Below are positions 1 through 6,363 of a DNA stretch of 11,430 nucleotides, piece after piece. The position numbers and the translations under genes were made by a program. The DNA comes from DATFXF01 sp035258565 (GTDB taxonomy: Bacteria > Acidobacteriota > Terriglobia > Acidiferrales > UBA7541). The stretch spans positions 1-11,430 of the forward strand of contig DATFXF010000223.1 of assembly GCA_035258565.1 (NCBI GenBank), read 5' to 3'. The notes beneath the pieces were generated by a model. The model saw nothing but the letters and a program-made list of their open reading frames with translations. It was not told the origin of the DNA and did not search any database. Within the stretch, counting starts at the first letter, position 1; every line of letters begins with the position of its first letter.

Positions 1-1947
1 CGGGTCAAGTCGTGTGGCCTCGGTGAATTCTGCCTCCGCCTCAGCGTATTTTTGCTGATCCGCTAGGGCCTTGCCGCGGTCGATGTGGGCGCGGGCGTCG
101 CCGCCGGCACCTGCCATGACCGGGACCTGAATTGGGGCCGGCGGCGGAGGTACCTTGCCGCGGTTCTGGCGGGAGCCCCCGCTGCCAACCGAAGGATCGG
201 CCGTTCTGGTACCCGCGGCCCTGTTGGCGCGCACCCGTGCAAGGCCCTCCTGGGCCTCCTTGTAGCTGGGATTGAGACGAACAGCCTCCTGATACGCAGC
301 TTCTGCTTCCGCAAGCTTCCCCTGATTCTCGACCGCACGGCCAAACATATGGCGCAAGAAGGTGTCAGCGGGAGCCAGGCTTATCGCCTGCTTCAACTCT
401 TGCTCCGCCTCCGGATACTTTCGCTGGTTGAGCAAAGCGTCGCCTAAGACATTCCGGTATTTCACTTGGTTCGGCTCCAGCCTCACGGCCTGCCGGTATT
501 CGGTCTCCGCTTCGGCATACCTCTGCTGAAAGAACAAAGCTTCGCCAACATTATAGTGATAAGTCGCTACATTCGGCGCAAGCCTTGCCGCCTGCTTGTA
601 TTCCGCTTCGGCGTCGGCGTATTTCTGCTGAAAGTACAAGGCATTGCCCAAGTTCGCGCGATACTGGGCATTATTGGGCTCCAGCCTTGCGGCTTGCCGG
701 TATTCCGCTTCGGCCTCGGCATTCTTCTTCTGATTGTACAAGGCATCACCCAGGTAGGCGCGATAGAGGATATTGTTTGGCTCCAGCCGCACCGCCTGTC
801 TATATTCTGCTTCGGCCTCGGCATTCTTCTGTTGGTTGTATAAGGCGTCGCCCAAGTAGGCCCGATATAACGCATTATTGGGCTCCAGCTTGACCACCTG
901 TCTGTACTCTGCTTCGGCCTCGGCATTCTTCTTCTCCGCGGCAAAAGCCTTGCCACGCTCGACGTGGGAGAGGACATCGCCGCCGGACGTGGTCTTCGGC
1001 GGGGCAGACTCCTCCGCCAGGTTTGCTCCCTGAGCCGTTTGCCGCCTGCGGAAAAAGACGAAATCGCCGTCGACGTGGAAGGAGTCGTGAATGAAGTTAT
1101 ACTCCGGCGTCTGTTCGGACCGACCCGCGACCCGCACGCGCACAAACTGCTGAAACAGATCCATGGCCGGGAAGGAATCTTGCTCCATCTGGTTGAGCCC
1201 CAAGATCAGGGCATTGGCGAAGAGGGAGTGGCCCGCGCCGCCTTCGTCCTCCACCGGCTCCAACCCGCCGCTGGCCATCAACGTGCGCGACTTTTCCCGC
1301 AACATCTTCTTCACATATTGATCCCAGTCCCGCGGTGTCCACCTGGATTCCACTGCACGAGCCAGCGTGATGCCTCCCGAATAACAGCTATCGGAGACAA
1401 TCAGGATGTGCTTGGCCGGGATGGTCCTCAACTTGGTAGTGATTTCGTCTGCCATGATCCAGTTCGTGTCGTCATTGGGGTCCGCATCGATGGGCAGCCA
1501 ATAGGACTTCTTCCCTTCCCGGTCAAACTGGCCGTGCCCGGCATAGTAGATCAGCAGGTTGCCGTTATCCGGCATGGTGACCCGAAGCTCGTTGAGCGCT
1601 CGCATGATCTTCTCCCGCGTGGCATCAGCATTGAGCAGGAGTTTTGGTTCTTCAAAGCCGTACTGACGGCGCAGGATTTGGGCGATCTCCCGAGCGTCGC
1701 TGACGGCCGTCTTCAATTTGGGCACGCGCTAATAGTCGGTGATGCCAATCACGAGAGCGAAATACGGACCCACACCCGCCGGCTGTGCCGCCATGCCTGG
1801 CTGCGACTGAGCCGCTGGCGGAGCCACCTGGCTACGTTTCTGCGTCTGCGCCCACGCCACCCCGACCAACGACGCGCGCAGGGGTACAAGCGCAGCCGCG
1901 CCGCACACGATCACCATCGAAATCGGCAAAAGGGGTCTTGCTTTCAT
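1..1947 (-). CDS. Exported caspase-like (peptidase C14) protein with TPR array; interrupted by an in-frame TAG and cut by the window edge
   Basis: The frame opens at ATG 1947-1945 with a signal peptide (MKARPLLPIS, then a hydrophobic run ending near AWAQ), so the product should be exported. Strand 1 of the caspase fold follows (ALVIGITDY), then a TAG at 1731-1729 (codon 73), after which the same frame stays open to position 1. Downstream the domain is complete: YYAGHG carries the catalytic His (1536-1534, codon 138) and SDSCYSGG the catalytic Cys (1386-1384, codon 188). After about codon 320 come seven consecutive 34-residue TPRs (966-253), a Pro/Gly-rich linker and the start of an eighth TPR at the edge. 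Family knowledge: bacterial caspase homologues cleave proteins, often after basic residues, and TPRs bind partners. The substrate is unknown. An internal ATG at 1605-1603 has a GGGAGAAG upstream and could start a shorter, non-exported form retaining both catalytic residues. Identity is firm; intactness is not. Confidence 0.85.
253..966 (-). repeat. Seven tandem 102-bp TPR-coding repeats
   Basis: Units lie at 966-865, 864-763, 762-661, 660-559, 558-457, 456-355 and 354-253, each 34 codons with the pattern LGDALYNQ.KNAEAEAEYRQA.RLEPNN. Units 2 and 3 are nearly identical in protein and very close in DNA, and unit 1 shares their KNAEAEAEYRQ segment, so the first three look like recent duplications. 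Units 6 and 7 are more diverged. A further repeat starts near position 69, beyond a linker of about 55 residues. Confidence 0.9.
1729..1731 (-). other. In-frame TAG inside the caspase domain
   Basis: Read on the minus strand the codons are GGC ATC ACC GAC TAT TAG CGC GTG CCC AAA, giving GITDY-stop-RVPK. Caspase homologues usually have a residue such as Gln or Arg here, so a single CAG-to-TAG transition is the simplest explanation. No frame change occurs on either side. It may be a real nonsense mutation or a base error in the sequence. Confidence 0.85.
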
Positions 1948-1982
1948 CGGGTCATCTCGCCGGCTCGAAGTAAATCGTCGGG

Positions 1983-2011
1983 AGTTTAGTCGACAGCCCC
2001 GAGAAATTCAA
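1983..2011 (-). promoter_or_regulatory. Predicted sigma-70 promoter of the caspase/TPR gene
   Basis: On the minus strand, TTGAAT (2011-2006) and TAAACT (1988-1983) are separated by exactly 17 bp, each matching the consensus at four of six bases. Transcription would begin near 1976, leaving about 29 bases before the ATG at 1947. This suggests that the caspase gene can be expressed separately from the CHASE2 pair upstream. Confidence 0.45.
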
Positions 2012-2108
2012 CGGACATTCGAGGCCCGAGCGGGGAAGAGTGGTGCGGCAAGGCTCAAAAGGCGCCGCTCCGGTGCGGGCAGGATGTGCGTGAAGCAACG
2101 CGGCCATC

Positions 2109-2128
2109 GCGCGTGGCCCGCCACGCGC
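2109..2128 (-). terminator. GC-rich hairpin downstream of the CHASE2 operon pair
   Basis: GCGCGTGG and CCACGCGC form a perfect 8-bp stem around a CCCG loop. It lies about 120 bp past the stop of the secreted-protein gene and before the caspase promoter. No T-run follows, so a terminator role is tentative; it could also be a protein site or attenuator. Confidence 0.3.
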
Positions 2129-2250
2129 AGCACGTTTGCCCTGAGCAAGGCCGGGCGAAGTAGGATTTCCGAGAGGGATGCTTCAAGTCGACACGTCGGT
2201 CATCAGAATGGCGCCGCGGTACACGCCGCCCCACTGTGCAGGACGCAAAG

Positions 2251-3171
2251 TTATTCGGGAGTTTTGCTACCGGGGGGAAGCTGCGCAGTGAGGCGTTCGG
2301 CGGTGTCGGTGTCGCCGATCAGGCGATGGATGCGGATGGCGGCCGCGATCAGGTCGGGGCTGGCGGTGTCGGAGGCGAGCGCGTCGTCATATTCCGCCGC
2401 GACGTCATTCCACATCCGGCGCGTCTCGAAGACGTAGGCGCGGCAAGCGTTGTGCATGAGACCCTGCTTGGATGCGCAGCGGGCGAGATCCTCCTCGAGC
2501 GCTTTCTCCTCTCCAGCGCTGAGCAGTGAGAAAGTCACGGGTGGTTCGGCCGAGCCGCCCTGCGCGAGGCTGAGTGTGAACTGCCCGGCGTACTTTGCGT
2601 CGCGTTGCTGCCCGAGCACGCGGCGCAGTGATTCGGACCTGAAGAGCCCGGCGGAACCTTGGATACCCTCGACGCGCCAGAGTTCGTTGCCCTCATCATC
2701 GATCAGGCGCAGGCGGATAGGTCCGGGCGTCACGGTAGGGGTCCAGCGCACGACCAGACCGGCTAAGCGCACGACCCCCTCGTTCACCGGCGAGAAGATC
2801 GGCCCGCCCAAGCCGCGGCTGCGGCCCGCGACGCGACCGAAGCGCTCCACCGCTTCTTCGTCTGCCTTGCTGGCGCCGATTCCTTCGCGACGCAAGTTGT
2901 GCCACTTGCCCCTCTCAGCTAGCGAGACGAGCTCCGCATGATCCTGCACCAGCATCTTGCCCGGACCTACGCAACGCACGCCTTCGCCAGGATAGAGGAA
3001 GCGGCGAGGCCCGGCCTTCGGGAGTTTCTTGGGCTGTGCGCGTACGTTCGCGCGCCATTCCGCCGGGCAGTCGATTTTTTCAATCCAGCCAACGTGGAGA
3101 TCTTGAGCGGCAACCCGCAGGGCCGTCAGCGCCGCCAGCACGACCCCGGCCACCGCCACCGCGCGGCACAT
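2251..3171 (-). CDS. Secreted protein of unknown function, coupled to the CHASE2 gene
   Basis: This 306-residue protein starts with a clear signal peptide (MCRAVAVAGVVLAALTALRVAAQ), so it is probably periplasmic. I do not recognise the family firmly. Residues 25-95 look beta-rich (HVGWIEKIDCP, then LYPGEGVRCVGPGKMLV) and recall FecR-like domains. Residues 135-215 (VVRWTPTVTPGPIRLRLIDDEGNELWR) resemble an Ig-like or DUF928-like beta region. Residues 220-300 are helical with a TPR-like pair (ACRAYVFETRRMWNDVAAEYDDAL). Four cysteines remain after cleavage (35, 67, 232, 243) and could form disulfides. Its ATG shares one base with the stop of the CHASE2 gene (TGATG), so the two are almost certainly translationally coupled; this also decides the start, because the longer frame upstream is out of register with CHASE2. 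Function is unknown; a periplasmic partner of the CHASE2 sensor is a reasonable guess. Confidence 0.8.
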   Translation of the reverse strand: MCRAVAVAGVVLAALTALRVAAQDLHVGWIEKIDCPAEWRANVRAQPKKLPKAGPRRFLYPGEGVRCVGPGKMLVQDHAELVSLAERGKWHNLRREGIGASKADEEAVERFGRVAGRSRGLGGPIFSPVNEGVVRLAGLVVRWTPTVTPGPIRLRLIDDEGNELWRVEGIQGSAGLFRSESLRRVLGQQRDAKYAGQFTLSLAQGGSAEPPVTFSLLSAGEEKALEEDLARCASKQGLMHNACRAYVFETRRMWNDVAAEYDDALASDTASPDLIAAAIRIHRLIGDTDTAERLTAQLPPGSKTPE

Positions 3172-4565
3172 CAGGATTGCCCCTTTTCCGCACCGAGAAT
3201 AAAGTTGCGCCACGCCCCCGGCGCAGTGCGCCGCAGCCACTGGCCCATGGCCTTGAGGTAGTGCTCTACCGAGGGATGCATCAAGAATGTGAACATCACC
3301 AGAAGGAAATCGTCCCACAACAGGCGCGTGCGGTGCACGAAAACGGCGCTGACCAGCAGCACTATCACCACCACCACAATCGTCAGCGTGCCCTGCACGC
3401 GGGTAACGGCCACTTCGGGGGTCGTCCGCGAATTGTGGTACAGGCGAAGCCCAGCGACCGCAAGAATAATCAGCAACGCCAGCAACAAATCTACTCCCCA
3501 CCGAGTTGCACGGGTGAAGATGTAGAGCGGGGCCTGCGTAAGTGTATAGATGGCGCAGGCATGCACATAGACGCCCGGCACCTGGTCGAGCTGCCCGGGC
3601 ACGCGGAATTCGTCGGAGGGTTCCGGAGACCGAACGTCGCCTACGAGCACCACGTGGCCCTCAATCAACCTCGCGTTCGCTTCAAGCTCGTTAAGCTCGA
3701 GGCTGCGGATCGTGTGGTCGCTGGTCCTCAGGTTAGAGAGCGGGCTGAAGTCCACCGGGAATGTCCCGACAGAGACATTCTTGGAAAGTTCTTCGGTGGA
3801 AACCGCCTGGAACAACCTTGGGTGCCGGGCAACGAAATGCGAGGGTGGAGGCGTGTCTTTCAGCAGTTCGCCGGCCAGGGCCTCGCTCAGCGTGGGGCCG
3901 CACTCGGACTGCGCGTGGAGCTGGAAGCACTTCACCATATTCTGTGTCTGGAGGCGCGGCGCGAGGATGCTGACCCCCAGCTTCTCATAGCTCGGATCGA
4001 GCAGCCACAGCTGGCGCGGCAGCGCCTGCCTCTGCCAGACGCCTAGATAGATCGGCGCATGCCTATGCTTCCATAAATCTAGGCAGAATTGGAAGAAGCT
4101 CGGATCGTCGGGAGTACGGTAGGTCTCTTGGGGAGAGAAATCCACGTCCACGGCGATGCCCTCGGCGCCAAGGTTGACCAGCTTTTCCAGCGGGTCCTTG
4201 AGGCGCTTGTCGCGCGGCGTGGCTTGGTCGCCTTTTTGCGCAGCCTGGATCCCCTCAGTCTTGAGTCCGCTCAGGTCCACGATGGTGATGGGGATTTTTT
4301 CGGGAATAGGCTTGGAGGCAAGGATGGACTCAATAATGTCGTAGGTGGAGAACTCGATCCATTTCCCGCTCTCGGTGTTCTTCTCGAACCACTCGCGGGT
4401 GCCAACCAGCGCCACTGCAAGAATCACGCCGACCAGCGCGTCAAACAAGATCGTACGGCGCCGCTTCCGCTGAAAGTCCAGCGGCGGTGGGTTCGTTTGT
4501 TCTTGGGCCGAAGGCCCAACCGGCGGCGCGGTGCCCTTGCCGGTTGCTTGGTCCTCGCTCGCCAT
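3171..4565 (-). CDS. CHASE2-domain membrane sensor protein without an output domain
   Basis: A 464-residue protein. A Pro-rich cytosolic N-terminus and a basic FQRKRRR precede the first membrane helix (about 39-56). An extracytoplasmic domain of about 290 residues follows, with CHASE2 signatures: ITIVDLSG (92-100), GAEGIAVDVDFSP (133-145), HVVLVGD (304-310) and VPGVYVHACAIYTL (329-342). Three C-terminal helices follow (about 356-375, 393-411 and 416-430), then a short basic tail. CHASE2 is an extracytoplasmic sensory domain normally joined to a cyclase, kinase or CHAT output; here the chain ends after the helices, so signalling must go through partners. The next gene overlaps its stop by one base. 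No good Shine-Dalgarno precedes the ATG and the predicted leader is only about 15 bases. The ligand is unknown. Confidence 0.85.
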   Translation of the reverse strand: MASEDQATGKGTAPPVGPSAQEQTNPPPLDFQRKRRRTILFDALVGVILAVALVGTREWFEKNTESGKWIEFSTYDIIESILASKPIPEKIPITIVDLSGLKTEGIQAAQKGDQATPRDKRLKDPLEKLVNLGAEGIAVDVDFSPQETYRTPDDPSFFQFCLDLWKHRHAPIYLGVWQRQALPRQLWLLDPSYEKLGVSILAPRLQTQNMVKCFQLHAQSECGPTLSEALAGELLKDTPPPSHFVARHPRLFQAVSTEELSKNVSVGTFPVDFSPLSNLRTSDHTIRSLELNELEANARLIEGHVVLVGDVRSPEPSDEFRVPGQLDQVPGVYVHACAIYTLTQAPLYIFTRATRWGVDLLLALLIILAVAGLRLYHNSRTTPEVAVTRVQGTLTIVVVVIVLLVSAVFVHRTRLLWDDFLLVMFTFLMHPSVEHYLKAMGQWLRRTAPGAWRNFILGAEKGQS

Positions 4566-4586
4566 GACAGACCCGGATGGCGTCGC

Positions 4587-4595
4587 ATCATACCA
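4587..4595 (-). promoter_or_regulatory. Extended -10 promoter element of the CHASE2 gene
   Basis: On the minus strand TGGTATGAT fits the extended -10 pattern TGnTATAAT with one mismatch. There is no convincing -35 at 16-18 bp. It lies about 21 bp before the CHASE2 ATG, giving a very short leader and fitting the lack of a ribosome site. Confidence 0.4.
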
Positions 4596-5071
4596 CCACT
4601 GCGGAAACGTTGCCGCAACCCCGCCCTTTCGTTTCTCTTAGAGTGGCCAGTTGGCACGAAAATGAGGTTTCCCTCTGGAAAGGCTAGCGCCCCGTGGGGA
4701 CGAGAGGCACGGGGACACTGCGCCATCGCACAATTGCGTAGGACGCTCGAGCTCGACCCCCACTTCTGGGCCGCCCACTGGGACTTGGGAGACTGCTATC
4801 TGGCACTCGGACGCAACGCCGAAGCCATCGCCGAGTTGCGGAAAGCCGTGGACCTTTCCGCAGGCAGTGCTGGCGGGCTGGCCATGCTGGGCTACGCCTA
4901 CGGAACCACTGGCGAGCGCGCCAAAGCGGAAAAGGTGCTTCAGGAATTGAATCAGCGAGGCCGCAGCCAATACGTCTCGCCGGCGGACGTGGCCACGGTG
5001 GAGTTTGGGCTGGGCCACAGGGACCAGGCATTTGCGTGGCTCGAGAAGGCGTATCAGGATCGCGCAATTCA

Positions 5072-5101
5072 GTGTCACCCTCTACTTGCCCTTGTTATAA
5101 T
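5072..5101 (+). promoter_or_regulatory. Predicted sigma-70 promoter of the Spy/CpxP-like gene
   Basis: GTGTCA (5072-5077, four of six matches to TTGACA) and a perfect TATAAT (5096-5101) are separated by 18 bp. The start site would lie near 5108, about 45 bases before the ATG at 5153. Confidence 0.55.
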
Positions 5102-5141
5102 CGACGCGTCCGTCCGGGAGCGGCATGCCCGGAAAACTCTT

Positions 5142-5147
5142 GGGAGG
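5142..5147 (+). promoter_or_regulatory. Ribosome binding site GGGAGG that sets the start of the Spy/CpxP-like gene
   Basis: GGGAGG ends five bases before ATG 5153. It selects this ATG over the upstream in-frame alternative at 5036. Confidence 0.7.
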
Positions 5148-5152
5148 TCTCA

Positions 5153-5527
5153 ATGAGGAAACGACTCTGGGTTGTAGCCTTCGTTGCTGTCTTTGCTGTA
5201 GGGCTAACCTGGGCTGGTGGCGAACACGGTCAAAAGATGGACGTGGCCGCCCACGTTGCCAAGCTGAAGGCCGAGCTCAACTTGACCGATCAGCAGGCCG
5301 ACAAAGTCAAGGCGGTGCTCGAAGACACCCACCAACGCAAGATGGCGTTAAAGGAAAAGGCGGGTGGGCAAATCTCGCCGGAGACAAAGGAGCAGATCAG
5401 CAAACTCATGGAGGAGCAGGACAAGCGGCTGAAGGAGATCCTTACGCCGGAACAGTTCACGAAATATCAAGAACTCAAGGCCCAGCACATGAGCAAGGAG
5501 CATGCCGGGCATAAGAAACCGCAGTAA
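5153..5527 (+). CDS. Small periplasmic Spy/CpxP-like (LTxxQ-motif) protein
   Basis: A 124-residue protein with a signal peptide (MRKRLWVVAFVAVFAVGLTWAGG) and an all-helical, highly charged mature part. It carries two LTxxQ motifs, LTDQQ and LTPEQ, which mark the Spy/CpxP family of periplasmic chaperone or stress proteins. In that family these helices form a cradle that binds unfolded proteins, or senses metal and misfolding upstream of Cpx-type signalling. The C-terminus is rich in His and Lys (HMSKEHAGHKKPQ) and might bind metal. GGGAGG (5142-5147) lies five bases before the ATG, which fixes the start; a longer frame from 5036 would run through the promoter. No CpxA/R pair is nearby. Two hairpins follow the stop, suggesting a single-gene transcript. 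Confidence 0.8.
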   Translation: MRKRLWVVAFVAVFAVGLTWAGGEHGQKMDVAAHVAKLKAELNLTDQQADKVKAVLEDTHQRKMALKEKAGGQISPETKEQISKLMEEQDKRLKEILTPEQFTKYQELKAQHMSKEHAGHKKPQ

Positions 5528-5561
5528 GTCCCAGCGGAGAATGTTTCTCCACCTTAAGCTT

Positions 5562-5588
5562 CGGGGCGAGGGCTAGTCCCTCGCCCCG
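5562..5588 (+). terminator. Strong hairpin after the Spy/CpxP-like gene
   Basis: CGGGGCGAGGG and CCCTCGCCCCG pair perfectly over 11 bp around the loop CTAGT. A smaller hairpin, GGAGAA-TGT-TTCTCC (5536-5550), precedes it just after the stop codon. No U-tract follows, so it may act as a factor-dependent terminator or an RNA-stabilising end. Confidence 0.5.
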
Positions 5589-5744
5589 GTCATCCCGACG
5601 ACCACCGGACTCGGTCCGAGAGATCCTGCCAGATGGACCTCCGTCGACCAAGAAGGGCCGCGCGGAGAGTTCAATGAAGATCTTCTTACGCGCGCAGGGC
5701 CACAACCCGGATCCCGCTTCCCTGACAGTTCATCGCGCCGTTCC

Positions 5745-5762
5745 TTGATCGACGTCGATCAA
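5745..5762. promoter_or_regulatory. 18-bp perfect palindrome upstream of the PilZ gene (possible operator)
   Basis: TTGATCGACGTCGATCAA is its own reverse complement with no spacer. It ends 43 bp before the GTG start of the PilZ gene, a typical place for a dimeric regulator to bind. No terminator-like context and no second copy were seen in this window. The regulator is unknown. Confidence 0.45.
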
Positions 5763-5805
5763 AGTCGGTTATTTCTTGCGGAGTAGCTAACACCATAAGG
5801 ATCAG

Positions 5806-6195
5806 GTGAGCCGAATCTGGGACGCGCTGCGGCACGCAGCGCGGGATAGAATGGCGCGGGGCGGCTCGCGACCTCCGGACGACGAGACCTATCAACGCTT
5901 CGACCGCCGGCGCAGCGAGCGTAATGCACGCGAAGTGCCGCTCTACGTCTGCGGTCACAGCAGCGCCGAAGGACCTTTCCACGAAGAAACTCAAACGCTC
6001 GATGTGAGCGACCACGGCGGCCGGCTCCTCCTCATGGCACCAGTGAGGCCGGGACAAAAACTTCTGTTGACGAACAAAGTCACGCGGAAAGAGGTCGAAT
6101 ACCTTGTCGTGCGCGTGGCCCCCCAGCCACCGCAGAACGCCGTCGGTATTGCCTTCCTCGGCCCCGCTCCGGGTTTCTGGCAAAGCCAGGCGTAA
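5806..6195 (+). CDS. PilZ-domain protein, probable c-di-GMP receptor
   Basis: A cytosolic protein of 129 residues with no signal peptide. An N-terminal amphipathic, Arg-rich segment (MSRIWDALRHAARDR) precedes a PilZ domain from about residue 31. The domain keeps both elements of the c-di-GMP site: an RxxxR motif (R35-R39 in RRRSER) and a DxSxxG motif (DVSDHG, 66-71). The beta strands RPGQKLLLTN and NAVGIAFLGPAP finish the barrel. PilZ proteins change partner binding when they hold c-di-GMP, often affecting motility, secretion or envelope processes; the partner here is not evident. The start is GTG, with AAGGA (5797-5801) four bases before it. The gene stands alone, 168 bp before the next gene. 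Confidence 0.82.
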   Translation: MSRIWDALRHAARDRMARGGSRPPDDETYQRFDRRRSERNAREVPLYVCGHSSAEGPFHEETQTLDVSDHGGRLLLMAPVRPGQKLLLTNKVTRKEVEYLVVRVAPQPPQNAVGIAFLGPAPGFWQSQA

Positions 6196-6350
6196 CATCC
6201 CCTGGCAAAGCCTTGCAATCGGGCTTGACACTGTGCGCGCCAAGCGCGAGGATGCCGGGTGAATAGAATCCTTCAGCCACCAAGCGAAATCGGCCGAGCT
6301 TGAGCCGGCGGCTCGGTGCTCCGTTCCCCGGAAACGAAGGCGTTCGCTCC

Positions 6351-6359
6351 GGGAGGAGG
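6351..6359 (+). promoter_or_regulatory. Ribosome binding site GGGAGGAGG that sets the start of the 317-residue exported protein
   Basis: A near-ideal Shine-Dalgarno ends four bases before ATG 6364. It makes the signal peptide begin with MKAR instead of 16 residues earlier. Confidence 0.7.
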
Positions 6360-6363
6360 CGCG

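Larger units (their letters stand above)
1948..2250. other. Intergenic gap between the secreted-protein gene and the caspase gene
   Basis: This 303-bp stretch contains the predicted caspase promoter and a strong GC-rich hairpin at 2109-2128, but no open frame with coding character or ribosome site. A four-codon frame (ATG ACC CGA TGA, from 1955 down) overlaps the caspase ATG; it may be chance. Confidence 0.5.
4662..5156 (+). pseudogene. TPR-protein fragment, probably a decayed C-terminus of a kinase/regulator-TPR protein
   Basis: Residues encoded at 4722-5066 form two to three TPR-like helix pairs: AIAQLRRTLELDP, GDCYLALGRNAEAIAELRKA, GYAYGTTGERAKAEKVLQEL, then YVSPADVATVEFGLGHRDQAFAWLEKAYQDRA. 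This is the usual C-terminus of large Acidobacteria-type proteins with an N-terminal protein kinase or winged-helix domain and C-terminal TPRs. Here that domain is missing, and the typical closing residues after LEKAYQ are replaced by unrelated sequence holding the next gene's promoter. The first possible ATG (4662) lacks a ribosome site. The frame ends at TGA 5154-5156, overlapping the next gene's ATG as ATGA; this looks like coupling but may be chance given that gene's own signals. A short functional TPR protein of 164 residues cannot be excluded. Confidence 0.55.

Noticed and set aside
253..966. CRISPR-like array suggested by regular repeats
   Set aside because: The 102-bp period matches 34-residue TPRs in one open frame, with no short identical repeats and unique spacers.
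1723..1725. GTG just after the caspase TAG as a restart codon
   Set aside because: No ribosome site precedes it; the ATG at 1605-1603 with GGGAGAAG is the better candidate.
964..1989. 341-codon open frame on the plus strand
   Set aside because: It is antisense to the caspase domain, has no recognisable motifs, and the minus strand carries the His/Cys motifs and TPRs.
3172..3501. N-terminal extension of the secreted protein to 3501
   Set aside because: The extension would overlap the CHASE2 gene by 330 bp in another frame and bury the signal peptide; ATG 3171 gives a one-base overlap and a clean signal peptide.
3036..4046. 336-codon plus-strand frame opposite the CHASE2 gene
   Set aside because: Its composition is His/Arg/Gln-rich low-quality sequence, while the opposite strand has a full CHASE2 protein with membrane helices.
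6225..6269. Perfect TTGACA (6225-6230) and TAGAAT (6264-6269) before the 317-residue exported protein
   Set aside because: They are 33 bp apart, far beyond the 16-18 bp needed, and the bases 17 bp after TTGACA (GAGGAT) are a poor -10.
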